Shown here: piece by piece, positions 5,819 to 7,296 of the stretch
How positions within the stretch are numbered: position 1 is the first letter of the stretch
Layout: each line of letters opens with the position of its first letter
Assembly (NCBI GenBank): GCA_017421885.1
Contig: JAFOHJ010000104.1
Coordinates: 1-7,296 of the forward strand
DNA from: Clostridia bacterium
GTDB taxonomy: Bacteria; Bacillota_A; Clostridia; Oscillospirales; Butyricicoccaceae
Direction: 5' to 3'
Length of the DNA: 7,296 nucleotides
Position numbers and translations under genes: made by a program
The notes under the pieces: model-generated
Database searches by the model: none
What the model was told of the DNA's origin: nothing
The model's input: only the letters and a program-made list of their open reading frames with translations

Positions 5819-7296
5819 ATGAATATCATAAACTTCCTGCGCTCGTCCCCCGATGGGCGCAGCGGAAACCGGAATATAGCCTATTGGGCCGTCAATATTG
5901 CTGCCCTGCTCCTGTGGTGCTTCGGCCTCGGCCTCGTCTGCCTCTATTTTGCCGCCGCACCCACCCCCCAGTGGAGCGCCCTGCTCATATCCTATGTAAA
6001 GGCACCCATGCTCTTCGTCCTCAATATGCTGCCCCCCTTCCTAATAGCGGGAATGTGCTGGATGGCCTTCGGACGTATATGGGCAGCCATACTCGGCTCG
6101 GGCCTTGTCATGCTGGGCACCTCCTTCGTCAACTTCTATAAGATCGCCCTGCGAAACGACCCCTTCCTCGCCGCCGATGTGCTACTTATCTCGGAGGCCG
6201 CAAATATCTCGGAGGGCTATACCTTTGATATCACCGCAGCCGTCGTCCTCTCGATAATCGCAGCGGTCGCCGCCGTGGTCTTTTCGGCATATCTGCTTAG
6301 GGCCAAGCCCGACTGGCGCGTTCGCGTCGCTGTCCTGCTCGTCCTCGCCCTTATGTCGGGATGGCTGGTGTCGAATGTCTATTTCGACGACGACCTCTAC
6401 ACCGAGCTCGAGAACATCGACCGCAACGCATGGTTCATGAGCCGCTGGTCCGACCGCGACCAGTATATCTCCCGCGGCTTTATCTATCCCTTCATCCACA
6501 GCGCCAAAACGGCCGTCGAGAAGGCGCCCGACGGCTATGACAAGGGCGAGAGCGCCGCTTATCTTGCCGCCTTCGAGGACTCCGACATCCCCGAGGACAA
6601 AAAGGTGAACATCATCGCCATCATGCTGGAGGCCTACAACGATTTCTCGAAGTTCGGCACCCTCGAGTTCGGCACCGACCCCTATGAATACTTCCACAGC
6701 CTGCAGAGTGAAGCCCTTCACGGCGAGCTGGTGACCAATATCTTCGCCGGCGGCACCATCGACACCGAGCGCTCCTTCGTCACCGGCTACAGCTTTATGA
6801 GCCAGTACCGCGGCTCCCTCCCCACCTATGTTTCCTACCTCAAGGATCAGGGCTATTATGCCGAGGGCGGCCATCCCGGCTTCGACTGGTTCTATAACCG
6901 CCGCAATGTGGCCGAATATTTCGGCTTCGACAACTACTGGTTCCGCGAAGACCGCTATGCCATGGAGGGCGACGCCATAATGAACGACCCCGAGTTCTTT
7001 GCCGACCTGCTTGAGCTTTACCGCAGCCACAACGAGAGCCGGGGCGACCCTTATTTCAGCTTCTCGGTCACCTATCAGAACCACGGCCCCTATGCCGACA
7101 CCTTCCTCTATGACGGCGAGCACGTTTATGCCAAGAACCTTGGCTATTCGGACGAGGCCTACCGCATCCTCAACAACTACCTCTGGGGCATAAACCTCAC
7201 CGACAGCGCCCTCAGAGATCTTATCGAGCCTCTGCGCGGCGATGACGAGCCGGTGGTTGTCGTGCTGTTCGGCGACCATAACCCCTGGCTGGGCGA
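5819..7296 (+). CDS. LTA synthase-like membrane sulfatase/phosphoglycerol transferase (3' end outside window)
   Basis: This is the first 492 residues of an alkaline-phosphatase-superfamily protein anchored in the membrane. Family members (LtaS, MdoB/OpgB) transfer glycerol phosphate from phosphatidylglycerol to an envelope polymer outside the cell. About five TM segments are visible (near 24-46, 64-84, 88-108, 138-160, 169-188), followed by the extracytoplasmic catalytic domain from about 260. By comparison with LtaS, Glu271 (IIAIMLEAYNDF) is a metal ligand, Thr313 in GGTIDTE the nucleophile, Trp357 and Arg361 (DWFYNRR) line the substrate site, His422 (YQNHGPY) is active-site, and Asp486-His487 (FGDHNPW) bind metal. 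All are present, so an active enzyme is expected. An in-frame stop at 5792-5794 leaves ATG 5819 as the only ATG start; its ribosome binding site is weak (GAAAGCGAG, 5801-5809). The reading frame is open to the last base. The exact product, true LTA synthase, LTA primase or another transferase, cannot be settled here. Confidence 0.92.
   Translation, partial: MNIINFLRSSPDGRSGNRNIAYWAVNIAALLLWCFGLGLVCLYFAAAPTPQWSALLISYVKAPMLFVLNMLPPFLIAGMCWMAFGRIWAAILGSGLVMLGTSFVNFYKIALRNDPFLAADVLLISEAANISEGYTFDITAAVVLSIIAAVAAVVFSAYLLRAKPDWRVRVAVLLVLALMSGWLVSNVYFDDDLYTELENIDRNAWFMSRWSDRDQYISRGFIYPFIHSAKTAVEKAPDGYDKGESAAYLAAFEDSDIPEDKKVNIIAIMLEAYNDFSKFGTLEFGTDPYEYFHSLQSEALHGELVTNIFAGGTIDTERSFVTGYSFMSQYRGSLPTYVSYLKDQGYYAEGGHPGFDWFYNRRNVAEYFGFDNYWFREDRYAMEGDAIMNDPEFFADLLELYRSHNESRGDPYFSFSVTYQNHGPYADTFLYDGEHVYAKNLGYSDEAYRILNNYLWGINLTDSALRDLIEPLRGDDEPVVVVLFGDHNPWLG

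Noticed and set aside
5767..6141. A 124-codon open frame on the + strand at the start of the sulfatase gene
   Set aside because: It begins inside the sulfatase promoter, overlaps the sulfatase in another frame and has no hydrophobic or domain structure of its own. The sulfatase frame is far better supported.
6182..7279. A 365-codon open frame on the - strand opposite the sulfatase gene
   Set aside because: The + strand carries the complete set of LTA synthase-type active-site residues. The antisense translation is a Val/Ala/Gly-rich shadow with no recognisable motif.

Overview
The window suggests a Gram-positive anaerobe of the class Clostridia (Bacillota), possibly Oscillospirales/Ruminococcaceae-like. 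This is inference. It rests on the moderately GC-rich coding DNA with many C/G-ending codons, AT-rich intergenic DNA with sigma-A-type promoters, purine-rich ribosome binding sites, an LTA-synthase-type sulfatase, an FtsX-family transporter with a long extracytoplasmic coiled coil, and GC-rich palindromic intergenic repeats of a style I associate with that group. No rRNA, tRNA, CRISPR array, transposase or phage gene was seen.

Layout. (1) 1-4434: a two-gene transporter operon on the + strand. A -10 box lies at the very left edge. It is followed by an ABC ATPase (44-745) and, after one base, a 1215-residue FtsX-type permease (747-4394, GTG start). A strong intrinsic terminator closes the operon. 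The permease carries an insertion of about 390 residues that reads as two antiparallel coiled-coil arms of 18 uninterrupted heptads each. (2) 4435-4757: a gene-free stretch packed with small palindromes and direct repeats. (3) 4758-5621, - strand: an unrecognised soluble protein of 287 residues with its own good promoter and RBS. (4) 5622-5818: a divergent promoter region with an imperfect inverted repeat between the two -35 boxes. (5) 5819-7296, + strand: the first 492 residues of a membrane-anchored LTA synthase-like sulfatase, cut by the window end.

How the genes relate. The ATPase and permease are clearly partners in one envelope transporter or mechanotransmission complex. The sulfatase also works on the outer face of the membrane, probably in glycerophosphate polymer synthesis, but it has its own promoter, so no functional link to the transporter is shown. 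The divergently transcribed unknown gene shares its control region with the sulfatase and could be co-regulated.

The most interesting signal is the architecture of the permease coiled coil. Its heptads have a large hydrophobic residue at one core position and almost always Gly or Ala at the other, the arms are near equal in length, and a duplicated 18-residue segment lies symmetrically about the predicted tip. The repeat-filled 4435-4757 region comes second. I did not find a convincing wholly new system.
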